This document shows positions 30,860 through 38,618 of a DNA stretch of 39,513 bases, piece after piece; the first letter of the stretch is position 1; every line of letters begins with the position of its first letter. Made by a program: the position numbers and the translations under genes. The notes under the pieces are model-generated. The model did no database searches, was not told the origin of the DNA, and worked only from the letters and a program-made list of their open reading frames with translations. The stretch lies in the NCBI GenBank assembly GCA_910584265.1, contig CAJTZE010000032.1, positions 1 through 39,513 on the forward strand. Reading direction: 5' to 3'. The stretch is from an uncultured Dorea sp. Its GTDB lineage: Bacteria > Bacillota > Clostridia > Lachnospirales > Lachnospiraceae.

Positions 30860-31105
30860 ATGGAAACAAGGGTATCGGTAATCAGTATTATTATAAAAAA
30901 CGAAGAAGCGGCGGCGGCCATTAATGAGCTGCTGCATGAATACCGGAAATATATTATTGGAAGAATGGGAATTCCTTACCGGGAAAAGGACATCTCTATC
31001 ATCAGCGTGGTGATTGACGCTCCGGGAAATGTAACCAGCGCATTGTCCGGGAAGCTGGGAATGCAGCCCGGTGTCAGTGCAAAGACACTGACGGCGAAGG
31101 TGTAG
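30860..31105 (+). CDS. TM1266-type iron-only hydrogenase system regulator
   Basis: An 81-residue ACT/NikR-like fold protein: METRVSVISIIIKNEEAAAA, NELLHEYRKYIIGRMGIPYR, ISIISVVIDAPGNVTSALSG and KLGMQPGVSAKT. This is the TM1266 family, found beside the [FeFe]-hydrogenase maturation genes hydE, hydF and hydG, where it is called a putative regulator. Here none of those genes is nearby. AAGGAG lies ten bases before the ATG at 30860; an in-frame ATG at 30836 overlaps the kinase gene and has no such site. The ending at a convergent terminator closes the kinase-regulator transcript. Confidence 0.85.
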   Translation: METRVSVISIIIKNEEAAAAINELLHEYRKYIIGRMGIPYREKDISIISVVIDAPGNVTSALSGKLGMQPGVSAKTLTAKV

Positions 31106-31134
31106 GAAGCCGGTAACAGAAGAAATCAAATAAA

Positions 31135-31171
31135 ACCGCCGCATCTGAATTGCTTTATCAGGAGCGGCGGT
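31135..31171. terminator. Bidirectional terminator between the regulator and GGDEF genes
   Basis: An 8-bp GC stem (31135-31142 with 31164-31171) has an A-rich left side and a TCTGTTTT right side, placed between convergent genes. Confidence 0.6.
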
Positions 31172-31176
31172 CTGTT

Positions 31177-32223
31177 TTACCGGACTAATTCGGGATATTT
31201 TTCTTTGTTTTTACGTTTGCATTCGTACATGAGTTCATCAGCCTTCTGCATGAGTTCATCCAGCGTCAGGGTGTTCTTGCTGCCTGGAATTTCTACAACG
31301 CCGAAGCTGAAGCTGCACTGATATTCACTGAAGTCACTTTCCTGAAATTCCCGCAGGATTTCCTCCAGCTTCTTGTCAAGCAGTTCTTTCATGTTGCCTG
31401 ACAGTACCAGACAGAACTCGTCTCCGCCGATTCTTGCAAAGGTATCTCCGCTTCGGAAATCCTTGCGGATAATCTCAACAAAATTCTGGATATACATATC
31501 GCCTTCTAAATGTCCATATTTGTCATTGACATATTTGAGGCCGTCCAGATCCAGATAACAAAGCGTGGCCTGTTGTTTGTCCCTCAGAAGGATCTCCATG
31601 TATTCTTCAAAGAACAGACGGTTCTTGATTCCGGTGCCGGGGTCGTGGTATGCCTTGCTGGTAAGGTTATGCGCCATCCGCTTCTCTTCGGTAATGTCGA
31701 TGATAATATGTACAAAGGAGGAGCGCTCCTTCAGCTCAATCGGGAACGAGGTGATTCGATAGTTTGTATCGTCGTCGCCGCTCATTTCCCATACGCTGTA
31801 CTGTTCTTCGCCGCTCCATTTCAGAAGCTCAGGATGGAAGGTAAGACGGCTCTTGCAGGTGTGGCAGAAGCTCTTGTCTGTCATGCCGATCTGCTTTCGC
31901 TTATTGCAGTATAAAATCTCTTTGGTCTCCGTATCTACCACAAGCAGCCATTCATCACGCTTGCTGAGCATGGCAACAAGAAGTTCGTTATAGCCTTCTA
32001 TTTTCTCTGCCCGGCTCTGGATCTGCTGTTTCTCTTTCTCGAGCTGCTGTTTCTTCTGCTTGTATTCGTTCAGCTCATGGACCATGAGATGCAGATGTGT
32101 AAGTTCGCGCCCCAGCTCCTGATAGGGTGCGTCAAGCTCGTTTACATCGAGAGACAGGGCTTGTGAGCTGCAACGGATCCCTTTTACGTAGTCATATAAA
32201 AGTGCAACGTTTTTATTATTCAT
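31177..32223 (-). CDS. PAS-GGDEF diguanylate cyclase
   Basis: A 348-residue cytoplasmic protein that should form cyclic di-GMP from two GTP. Residues 35-80 are a coiled coil (ELNEYKQKKQQLEKEKQ). Residues about 80-180 are a PAS-like sensor with a Cys group (YCNKRKQ, FCHTCKSRL), and residues 190-345 are the GGDEF domain. The active site RIGGDEF at 264-270 is intact, and so is the inhibitory I-site RSGD at 257-260, exactly five residues before it. No transmembrane segment, so it senses something inside the cell. The start at 32223 is preferred (GGGAGA about ten bases before); an ATG at 32244 in frame is possible. The gene is divergent from glnA. Confidence 0.88.
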   Translation of the reverse strand: MNNKNVALLYDYVKGIRCSSQALSLDVNELDAPYQELGRELTHLHLMVHELNEYKQKKQQLEKEKQQIQSRAEKIEGYNELLVAMLSKRDEWLLVVDTETKEILYCNKRKQIGMTDKSFCHTCKSRLTFHPELLKWSGEEQYSVWEMSGDDDTNYRITSFPIELKERSSFVHIIIDITEEKRMAHNLTSKAYHDPGTGIKNRLFFEEYMEILLRDKQQATLCYLDLDGLKYVNDKYGHLEGDMYIQNFVEIIRKDFRSGDTFARIGGDEFCLVLSGNMKELLDKKLEEILREFQESDFSEYQCSFSFGVVEIPGSKNTLTLDELMQKADELMYECKRKNKEKYPELVR

Positions 32224-32303
32224 GCTATATTCATCTCCCGTCATTATCCTCTATTTTATCATAAGTTCAAAGAGTTTACAATAATAAAAAATAATAGGAA
32301 CGC

Positions 32304-32332
32304 TTGACAAATATAAGGTGCATCCATATAAT
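32304..32332 (+). promoter_or_regulatory. Strong promoter of glnA
   Basis: Consensus TTGACA (32304-32309) and TATAAT (32327-32332) lie 17 bp apart, giving a transcript start near 32339 and a leader of about 78 bases. Confidence 0.9.
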
Positions 32333-32346
32333 TATAGAGAAAACAA

Positions 32347-32379
32347 GGGCGTTTTTCCAAGGGTGGAGAACGCCTTTTT
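32347..32379 (+). promoter_or_regulatory. Leader terminator in glnA with ANTAR-type hexaloop
   Basis: Between the glnA promoter and start codon a hairpin (32348-32358 with 32365-32374, one bulged T) is followed by TTTTT (32375-32379), an intrinsic terminator. Its loop is six bases, AAGGGT, with A at position 1 and G at position 4, the pattern bound by ANTAR domains in hexaloop antitermination systems. An ANTAR-domain protein is encoded directly after glnA. The usual second hexaloop hairpin is not seen upstream, as the leader is too short there. Attenuation is well supported; ANTAR control is inferred. Confidence 0.7.
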
Positions 32380-32416
32380 ACATTTATGCTGAAATCAGGA
32401 ATAGGAGGAGGCTGTT

Positions 32417-33745
32417 ATGAATAATTATACAAGAAAAGATATTTTACGCATGGTAGAGAAAGAAGATGTGGGATTTATCCGCCTTCAGTTTACGGATATT
32501 TTCGGCACCCTTAAAAATGTGGCGGTTACCACAAGCCAGCTTGAGAAGGCGCTGAATAATAAGTGTATGTTTGACGGGTCATCCATTGAAGGATTTGCAA
32601 GGATTGAACAGTCGGATATGTATCTGCATCCGGATTTAAATACCTTTGAGATTTTCCCGTGGAGACCGCAGCAGGGCAAGGTTGCCAGGCTGATCTGTGA
32701 TATATATAAGCCGGACGGAACTGCATTTGAGAGCGACCCGCGGTATATCCTGAAAAAGGTTATAGCGGATGCCGGATCAGAAGGGTATGAGTTTGACGTG
32801 GGGCCGGAGTGTGAGTTTTTTCTTTTTGAGACAGACGAGAACGGCCTGCCTACCACGATTACCCATGAGAATGCCAGTTATTTTGACTTAGGGCCTATGG
32901 ATTTCGGGGAAAATGCAAGGCGTGATATGGTGCTGACTCTGGAGGATATGGGATTTGAGATAGAGGCATCTCATCATGAGGCTTCTCCGGCACAGCATGA
33001 GATTGTGTTTAAATATGATGAAGCGCTGACTACGGCGGACAATATTATGACATTTAAGCTGGTGGTAAAGACCATTGCAAAGCGGCACGGCCTGCATGCT
33101 ACCTTTATGCCGAAGCCGAAATCCGGCGCGAATGGCTCCGGCATGCACCTGAATATGACGCTGCACAGGGATGGAGTGAATATTTTTACAGATACTTCCG
33201 ACGAGAAGGGACTAAGTAAAGAGGCGTATTATTTCATTGGCGGCATTATGAAGCATATGAAGGCAATTACCTTTATTACGAATCCGACGGTAAATTCCTA
33301 TAAACGGCTGATACCGGGCTATGAGGCGCCGGTGCATATTGCATGGTCGGAGATCAACCGGTCGCCGCTGATCCGGATTCCCGCGGCGGCAGAGGAAAGC
33401 AGGGTGGAACTTAGAAGCCCGGATCCGTCAGCAAACCCGTATCTGGCGCTGGCAGTGTGTCTGGCGGCGGGGCTGGATGGGATAAGAAGCGAAATCATGC
33501 CGCCGGAAAGCGTGGATACGAATATTTATGCTCTGAGTCCCAGAGAGAGAATACAGATGGGAATCGAGTCCCTGCCGGGAAGCCTTTTAGAGGCGGCCAG
33601 GGAATTTGAGAAGGACGATTTTATCAGGGGAATTTTGGGAAAAGACCTGTCGGAGAAATATATAGAGGCCAAGAAGGAAGAATACCGGCAGTACCGCGCC
33701 CAGATTACAGACTGGGAGATTCAGAAATACCTCCATGTAATGTAA
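32417..33745 (+). CDS. glnA: Glutamine synthetase type I
   Basis: A complete 442-residue glutamine synthetase, forming glutamine from glutamate, ammonia and ATP as a dodecamer. It belongs to the GSI-alpha group by length. Signatures are the N-terminal beta-grasp (VGFIRLQFTDIFGTLKNVAV), FDGSSIEGFARIEQSDMYLHPD, VGPECEFFLF, HHEASPAQHEI, KPKSGANGSGMH (ammonia/ATP site), INPT-like NPTVNSYKRLIPGYEAP, SPLIRIP and RSPDPSANPYLA. No adenylylation loop Tyr of the GSI-beta type is evident. Expression appears controlled by the leader terminator at 32347-32379. AATAGGAGGAGG precedes the ATG. The ANTAR gene follows after about 50 bases. Confidence 0.96.
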   Translation: MNNYTRKDILRMVEKEDVGFIRLQFTDIFGTLKNVAVTTSQLEKALNNKCMFDGSSIEGFARIEQSDMYLHPDLNTFEIFPWRPQQGKVARLICDIYKPDGTAFESDPRYILKKVIADAGSEGYEFDVGPECEFFLFETDENGLPTTITHENASYFDLGPMDFGENARRDMVLTLEDMGFEIEASHHEASPAQHEIVFKYDEALTTADNIMTFKLVVKTIAKRHGLHATFMPKPKSGANGSGMHLNMTLHRDGVNIFTDTSDEKGLSKEAYYFIGGIMKHMKAITFITNPTVNSYKRLIPGYEAPVHIAWSEINRSPLIRIPAAAEESRVELRSPDPSANPYLALAVCLAAGLDGIRSEIMPPESVDTNIYALSPRERIQMGIESLPGSLLEAAREFEKDDFIRGILGKDLSEKYIEAKKEEYRQYRAQITDWEIQKYLHVM

Positions 33746-33796
33746 CGGCATTGATTTTCGTTGAAAGGAGCCAGAGGGAAAACGGGAGGTGTAAGC

Positions 33797-34345
33797 GTGG
33801 CAGAAATAATCGTCGCATTCTCAAATAGAGATAATGCAGTGAATATCCGTAATATTCTGGTCAGAGGAGGCTTTTCCGTTATCGGCGTGTGTACCACCGG
33901 TGCGCAGGCGCTGCAGTACACAGAGCTTCTGGACGAGGGAATACTGGTGTGCGGATACAAGCTTCCGGATATGCTTTATACCAGACTTAGGGAGTATCTG
34001 CCGCCGGAATTTGAGATGCTGCTTGCAGCATCGCCGGATAAATGGCAGGGGGAATCCATAGAAGGGGTACTAGGCCTGCCGATGCCGCTTAAGGTTTATG
34101 ATCTGATGAATACCATGGAGATGCTGCAGCAGACCATGGACAGGAGAAGGCGGAAGAGAAGGAAGGGAAAGAAGGAGAAGAATCCAGAGCAGCAGAAGAT
34201 CATCCGCGGGGCGAAGGAGCTTCTGATGGCGCGTAACCATATGTCGGAGGAAGAGGCGCACAGATATCTGCAGAAATGCAGCATGGACAGCGGTACAAAT
34301 CTTGTGGAGACCGCTCAGATGGTACTCAGCATAATGGGAGAATAG
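33797..34345 (+). CDS. ANTAR-domain antitermination protein with degenerate receiver
   Basis: A 182-residue protein. Residues 1-112 form a receiver-like domain (EIIVAFSNRDNAVNIRNILV, GFSVIGVCTTGAQALQYTEL), but the phosphoacceptor region reads LVCGYKLPD: the Asp expected at residue 53 is Gly, and the acidic pair near residue 9 is replaced by FSN. A basic RRRRKRRKGKKEK linker at 117-128 is followed by an ANTAR domain at about 130-180 (AKELLMARNHMSEEEAHRYL, QKCSMDSGTNLVETAQMV). ANTAR domains bind RNA and prevent termination. The GTG start at 33797 is set by GGGAGGT. Lying behind glnA, it probably controls the glnA leader; its input cannot be classical phosphorylation. Confidence 0.85.
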   Translation: MAEIIVAFSNRDNAVNIRNILVRGGFSVIGVCTTGAQALQYTELLDEGILVCGYKLPDMLYTRLREYLPPEFEMLLAASPDKWQGESIEGVLGLPMPLKVYDLMNTMEMLQQTMDRRRRKRRKGKKEKNPEQQKIIRGAKELLMARNHMSEEEAHRYLQKCSMDSGTNLVETAQMVLSIMGE

Positions 34346-34427
34346 AGTGACAGCGGACAGGAACAAATAATAAGAAACAAAAACAGATAAGAAATACAGG
34401 AATAGAGAATATAGCTGTAAAGGAAAT

Positions 34428-35273
34428 GTGAAAAATATGTATTTTACAAAGATGCATGGACTTGGGAATGATTACGTGTATGTGAATTGCTTTGTGGAGT
34501 ACGTAAGAGAGCCGGGGGAGCTTGCAAGGCTTGTCAGCAGACGGCATTTCGGCATTGGCGCGGACGGCCTGATCTTGATCTGTCCGTCTGAAAAGGCGGA
34601 TTTTAGGATGGAGATATACAATGCAGATGGCTCCAGGGCGGAGATGTGCGGCAACGGGATCCGCTGCCTTGCGAAATATGTCTATGAGCATGGGATGACG
34701 GAGAAGAAGGAGCTTCAGATTGAGACACCTGCGGGAATCCGAAGTCTCTGGCTTAAGACAGAAGGGAACAGGGTAGAGCAGGTGACGGTGGATATGGGAT
34801 ATCCGGTGCTCCAGGCGGATAAAATACCGATCATTTCAGAAAACAGCAGGGTGATACAGGAAAAAATAACTATCCATCAGACCGAATACCGTATGACGGG
34901 CGTGTCCATGGGAAATCCCCATGCGGTAGTCTATGTGAAACGGGTAAAAGGGATTGACATCAGCCGGATGGGACCGGAATTTGAGTATCATGGGCGGTTT
35001 CCAAGACGCATCAACGTGGAGTTTGCCGAGGTATTAGGCAGGAACCGCATCCGGGTGCGTGTGTGGGAACGGGGAGCCGGGGAAACACTGGCCTGTGGAA
35101 CCGGAGCCTGCGCGGCAGTTGTGGCAAGTGTATTAAATGACTTGACAGAACGTCAGGTTTCAGTACAATTAGAAGGAGGAGAACTGACCGTCTTGTGGAG
35201 CTCAGATGACGGGAAGGTTTATATGACCGGCCCGGCAGAGACTGTGTATGATGGTGAGATCCACGTTTCATAG
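34428..35273 (+). CDS. dapF: Diaminopimelate epimerase
   Basis: A 281-residue DapF, converting LL- to meso-diaminopimelate for lysine and peptidoglycan. The two half domains each carry a catalytic Cys: NADGSRAEMCGNGIRC in the first and ETLACGTGACAAV in the second. FTKMHGLGNDYVYVN opens the protein and SMGNPHAVVYV lies between. The start is uncertain: the GTG at 34428 is near AAAGGA, the ATG at 34437 somewhat far; the protein differs by three residues only. dapL follows after 18 bases, so these two steps of one pathway are co-transcribed. Confidence 0.95.
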   Translation: MKNMYFTKMHGLGNDYVYVNCFVEYVREPGELARLVSRRHFGIGADGLILICPSEKADFRMEIYNADGSRAEMCGNGIRCLAKYVYEHGMTEKKELQIETPAGIRSLWLKTEGNRVEQVTVDMGYPVLQADKIPIISENSRVIQEKITIHQTEYRMTGVSMGNPHAVVYVKRVKGIDISRMGPEFEYHGRFPRRINVEFAEVLGRNRIRVRVWERGAGETLACGTGACAAVVASVLNDLTERQVSVQLEGGELTVLWSSDDGKVYMTGPAETVYDGEIHVS

Positions 35274-35291
35274 AAGAGGAGTGTACATAGG

Positions 35292-36506
35292 ATGTTTAAA
35301 GTAAATGAAGATTATTTAAAATTACCGGGGAGCTATCTTTTTTCAACGATCGGGAAAAAGGTGGCTGCATTTACGGCGGCAAACCCGGATAAGCAGGTGA
35401 TCCGTCTGGGTATCGGGGACGTAACACAGCCGCTTGCACCGGCGATTATTGATTCTCTGCATGGCGCCGTAGATGAGATGGCGCGTGCAGAGACCTTCCG
35501 CGGCTATGCGCCGGATCTTGGCTATGAGTTCTTAAGAAGCGCTATGGCAAAGAATGATTATCAGGACAGGGGATGCAATATCAGCGCAGATGAGATATTT
35601 ATTTCCGACGGTGCAAAGGGCGATTCCGGCAATATCCAGGAGATATTTGCAAAGGACAATAAGATTGCAGTGTGCGACCCGGTTTATCCGGTATATGTGG
35701 ATACCAACGTAATGGCGGGCCGTACAGGGATCTATGACGAGAAGACAGAAACATGGAGCGGTGTGATCTATATGCCGTGTACGAAGGAGACGGATTTTGC
35801 ACCGGAGCTCCCGAAGGAGACGCCGGATATTATCTATCTGTGCTTCCCGAATAATCCTACCGGTTCGACGGTTACAAAAAGCCAGCTTCAGGAATGGGTA
35901 GATTATGCCAATAAGACGGGAGCAGTGATTATTTATGATGCGGCCTATGAGGCGTATATATCCGAGGAGGATGTACCGCACAGTATTTACGAGTGCGAGG
36001 GGGCAAGAACCTGTGCCATCGAGCTTCGGAGCTTTTCTAAGAATGCGGGCTTTACCGGGGTGCGCCTTGGCGCCGCGGTGATCCCGAAGGATATCAAGCA
36101 GGGTGATGTGATGCTGCATTCCCTGTGGGCAAGACGCCACGGCACCAAGTATAACGGAGCGCCTTATATCGTCCAGAAGGCGGGAGAAGCGGTCTATTCC
36201 GAGGCCGGTAAGGCGCAGCTGAAGGAACAGGTTGCATATTATATGAGGAATGCCAAAGTGATCTATGAGGGCTTAAAGGAAGCTGGATACAGCGTATCCG
36301 GCGGCGTCAATGCACCTTACATCTGGCTGGAGACACCGAAGGGAATGACTTCCTGGGAGTTCTTTGATTATCTGCTTGAAAGAGCGAATGTGGTAGGAAC
36401 GCCGGGTTCAGGCTTTGGGCCGAGCGGAGAAGGGTACTTTAGGCTGACGGCATTCGGTTCCTATGAAAATACAGTGGCAGCCATAGAGAGGATCAAAAAG
36501 CTGTAA
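35292..36506 (+). CDS. dapL: LL-diaminopimelate aminotransferase
   Basis: A 404-residue PLP enzyme of the class I/II aminotransferases that converts tetrahydrodipicolinate straight to LL-diaminopimelate with glutamate as amino donor. DapL features are YLKLPGSYLFSTIGKKVAAF, RLGIGDVTQPLAPAII, FRGYAPDLGYEFLR, ISDGAKGDSGNIQEIF, CFPNNPTGS, the PLP-lysine stretch ELRSFSKNAGFTGVRLG and GFGPSGEGYFRLTAFG. With the dapF gene ahead, the cell uses the aminotransferase branch of lysine synthesis, as many clostridia do. AGAGGAGTG precedes the ATG. A strong hairpin follows the stop. Confidence 0.96.
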   Translation: MFKVNEDYLKLPGSYLFSTIGKKVAAFTAANPDKQVIRLGIGDVTQPLAPAIIDSLHGAVDEMARAETFRGYAPDLGYEFLRSAMAKNDYQDRGCNISADEIFISDGAKGDSGNIQEIFAKDNKIAVCDPVYPVYVDTNVMAGRTGIYDEKTETWSGVIYMPCTKETDFAPELPKETPDIIYLCFPNNPTGSTVTKSQLQEWVDYANKTGAVIIYDAAYEAYISEEDVPHSIYECEGARTCAIELRSFSKNAGFTGVRLGAAVIPKDIKQGDVMLHSLWARRHGTKYNGAPYIVQKAGEAVYSEAGKAQLKEQVAYYMRNAKVIYEGLKEAGYSVSGGVNAPYIWLETPKGMTSWEFFDYLLERANVVGTPGSGFGPSGEGYFRLTAFGSYENTVAAIERIKKL

Positions 36507-36524
36507 TACAAACTGCAGGCTGAT

Positions 36525-36561
36525 ACGCCGTCCTGCACAAAAGTTTTGTGCGGGACGGCGT
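36525..36561 (+). terminator. Terminator of the dapF-dapL unit
   Basis: A long stem (36525-36542 with 36544-36561, one wobble pair; the central AAAGTTT forms the loop) is followed by TTACTT, a weak T tract. Confidence 0.75.
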
Positions 36562-36617
36562 TTACTTATCAGGAATAGGAATCAGGGAAAAGAATTAACA
36601 AAAGGAGAGGCTTGATC

Positions 36618-37190
36618 ATGACAGAGAAGGAATTCCGTAAGCTGGGGACGGACGGACTGATCGAGATCCTGATGGTGCAGAACGATGAAGTCCTGCGTCT
36701 TCAGGGGGAGCTGGACAGGCGCAGGGAAGAACTGGCTTCGCTTACCGAACGAAATGACAGGCTTAAGGATGGCCTCAATGAAAGGGATGCTGAGACGGAA
36801 GCTTTGAAGGACAAGCTGAATAAAAGCGATGCCCGTATCCATGAGCTGAGAATGGAGCTGGAGGCGTCTAAGCTGGATCAATGGATCGGCATGGATGAGA
36901 TCGGCTCCATTACCGAGGCGGCCCGGAAGCTGGATACGGTTTTTGCAGAGGCGCAGCAGAGTGCAGAAATTTATCTGAGTGAGATGATGGACGAAGTGAG
37001 TCCGAAGGAAAGTACCGCCGTGCGGACCTCCAGCCGGCGAAGGTTAAGAAAGCCGGAAAGGACGGGGTATCGAATGGACATGGAGGAAAGCATAGAGGAT
37101 ATTGAGAGACGATATCTGGGTTATACGGAAGAGCCGCTGGCGGAGGACGTGGAGGATATAGAAAGACGGTATCAGGACTATCTGTATTAG
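36618..37190 (+). CDS. Coiled-coil protein with C-terminal EDIERRY repeats
   Basis: A 190-residue cytoplasmic protein of unknown function. Residues about 20-85 are a continuous coiled coil (LRLQGELDRRREELASLTE, RNDRLKDGLNERDAETEAL). A middle AGGREGAT-like EAARKLDTVFAEAQQSAEI segment follows, then a basic RRRLRKPER stretch. Two near-identical repeats, SIEDIERRYLGYTEE and DVEDIERRYQDYLY, end the protein. The repeats suggest a short peptide that docks something twice. The start at 36618 has AAAGGAGAGG at good distance; the TTG at 36612 is too close. Relatives exist, as far as I recall, in Lachnospiraceae, without function. It resembles cytoskeletal or division adaptor proteins only in form. Confidence 0.6.
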   Translation: MTEKEFRKLGTDGLIEILMVQNDEVLRLQGELDRRREELASLTERNDRLKDGLNERDAETEALKDKLNKSDARIHELRMELEASKLDQWIGMDEIGSITEAARKLDTVFAEAQQSAEIYLSEMMDEVSPKESTAVRTSSRRRLRKPERTGYRMDMEESIEDIERRYLGYTEEPLAEDVEDIERRYQDYLY

Positions 37191-37245
37191 GTTTTCCAGG
37201 ATGGACAGACGCAATTTTAGTATAGTAATTTCAGAGTGTTTGTTT

Positions 37246-37269
37246 TATCCTAAGACTAGGATATATTTT
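37246..37269 (+). terminator. Weak terminator-like hairpin
   Basis: TATCCTA (37246-37252) and TAGGATA (37257-37263) pair around an AGAC loop, followed by TATTTTT. It would end the coiled-coil gene. The stretch to 37319 otherwise holds only the next ribosome-binding site. Confidence 0.5.
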
Positions 37270-37319
37270 TGTATTTGATACGGAAAATTTGTAGAAGATT
37301 TGTAGGAGGCATTTTGTAA

Positions 37320-38555
37320 ATGGATAAAGGGAGGTTTAAAGATGTAGCGGCTGTAGAAGGCAGTGAGAATTGGGAGAAGCTAGTACAAAGAGAGCGCGAT
37401 CTAAAGGATGCGTCCGATGAAATACGGACACCTTTTGTCCGAGACTATACAAGAATTTTGCATTCATTGGCTTATAGCAGATTAAAACATAAAACGCAGG
37501 TGTTCTTTAATATTGAAAATGATCACATTTGTACCAGGATGGAGCATGTGGCTCATGTTGAGTCGGTGAGTTCTGCTATTGCAAACTATCTGGGACTTAA
37601 TTGTGAGCTGACAAAGGCAATATCGATAGGGCATGATATAGGACATGCGCCATTTGGCCATCACGGTGAAAAGGTTATAAATAAATTGGCAGAAAAACAT
37701 CTTGGGACATCATTCTGGCATGAAAGAAATGGTTTGAGGTATATAGATGATATTGAACTGTTGGAAAATAATTATAAAATTTATAAGAATTTAAGCTTAA
37801 CATATGCTGTACGGGATGGAATAATAGCGCATTGCGGTGAAATAGATGAAAATGGATTAAAACCAAGAACAAAGTATATCGATTTGTCTGAATTTGACAG
37901 GCCGGGTAAATATCAGCCAGTAACTTGGGAGGGATGTGTTGTTAAGATATCGGATAAGATCGCATATGTAGGACGCGATATTGCAGATGCTCTTTGTCTG
38001 GGCTTTTTAGATGCCGGAGAAAAAAACAGATTAAAAGAAATGGCACGTATTAACGATCATCAGGCAATAAATACAACGGTTATAATGAGTAATTTAATTA
38101 AGGATATTTGTGTAAATAGTTCGCCTGAAAATGGTATCTGCTTAAGTGAAAAATTCATGGAGCAAATTGATAAAATAAAATCCTTTAATTATGGCTATAT
38201 TTATGATAACAAAAGACTAGATCCATTTAAAAGCTATGCCAAAATGATTATAAAGAATATATTCAAAATATTACTAAATGCATATGCGGCTGAGTATACC
38301 TTGGAAGAACTTAAGAAGGTTTCTGAGATGTCGGAAACGCTGTATGTTTCCTTCTCGAAATTTTTGGCGCGCTATTGTGAGAACAGTATAGTTCTTGATG
38401 ATAAGCTTCAGGATCTATCATTCCGATGTGATAATAAAAAGATCTATGGTAAATTAGAGAATGAAAAAACATATATTCAAGCAATATTAGATTATATTTC
38501 TGGCATGACAGATAAATTTGCAATTAAAATATTTAATGAGATGCTTGCTTATTAA
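37320..38555 (+). CDS. HD-domain dGTPase-like triphosphohydrolase
   Basis: A 411-residue protein of the dGTP triphosphohydrolase group, removing triphosphate from dNTPs. The HD metal site is complete: His76 in CTRMEHVAHV, His105-Asp106 in SIGHDIGHAPFGHHGE, and a later Asp in CVVKISDKIAYVGRDIADAL. The opening RTPFVRDYTRILHSLAYSRLKHKTQVF is the usual dGTPase lead-in. Such enzymes adjust dNTP pools, and some act as anti-phage enzymes that deplete dNTPs. It is distinctly more AT-rich than the genes to its left and is followed by a nucleotide-kinase-like gene and a small membrane protein, suggesting a transferred set. GTAGGAGG lies about ten bases before the ATG. Confidence 0.88.
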   Translation: MDKGRFKDVAAVEGSENWEKLVQRERDLKDASDEIRTPFVRDYTRILHSLAYSRLKHKTQVFFNIENDHICTRMEHVAHVESVSSAIANYLGLNCELTKAISIGHDIGHAPFGHHGEKVINKLAEKHLGTSFWHERNGLRYIDDIELLENNYKIYKNLSLTYAVRDGIIAHCGEIDENGLKPRTKYIDLSEFDRPGKYQPVTWEGCVVKISDKIAYVGRDIADALCLGFLDAGEKNRLKEMARINDHQAINTTVIMSNLIKDICVNSSPENGICLSEKFMEQIDKIKSFNYGYIYDNKRLDPFKSYAKMIIKNIFKILLNAYAAEYTLEELKKVSEMSETLYVSFSKFLARYCENSIVLDDKLQDLSFRCDNKKIYGKLENEKTYIQAILDYISGMTDKFAIKIFNEMLAY

Positions 38556-38618
38556 TAAAGCAGTTGATTTTGCTATAAGAACTTTTGGGAATAGTTTACG
38601 TATGTAAGGGGAGAAAAA

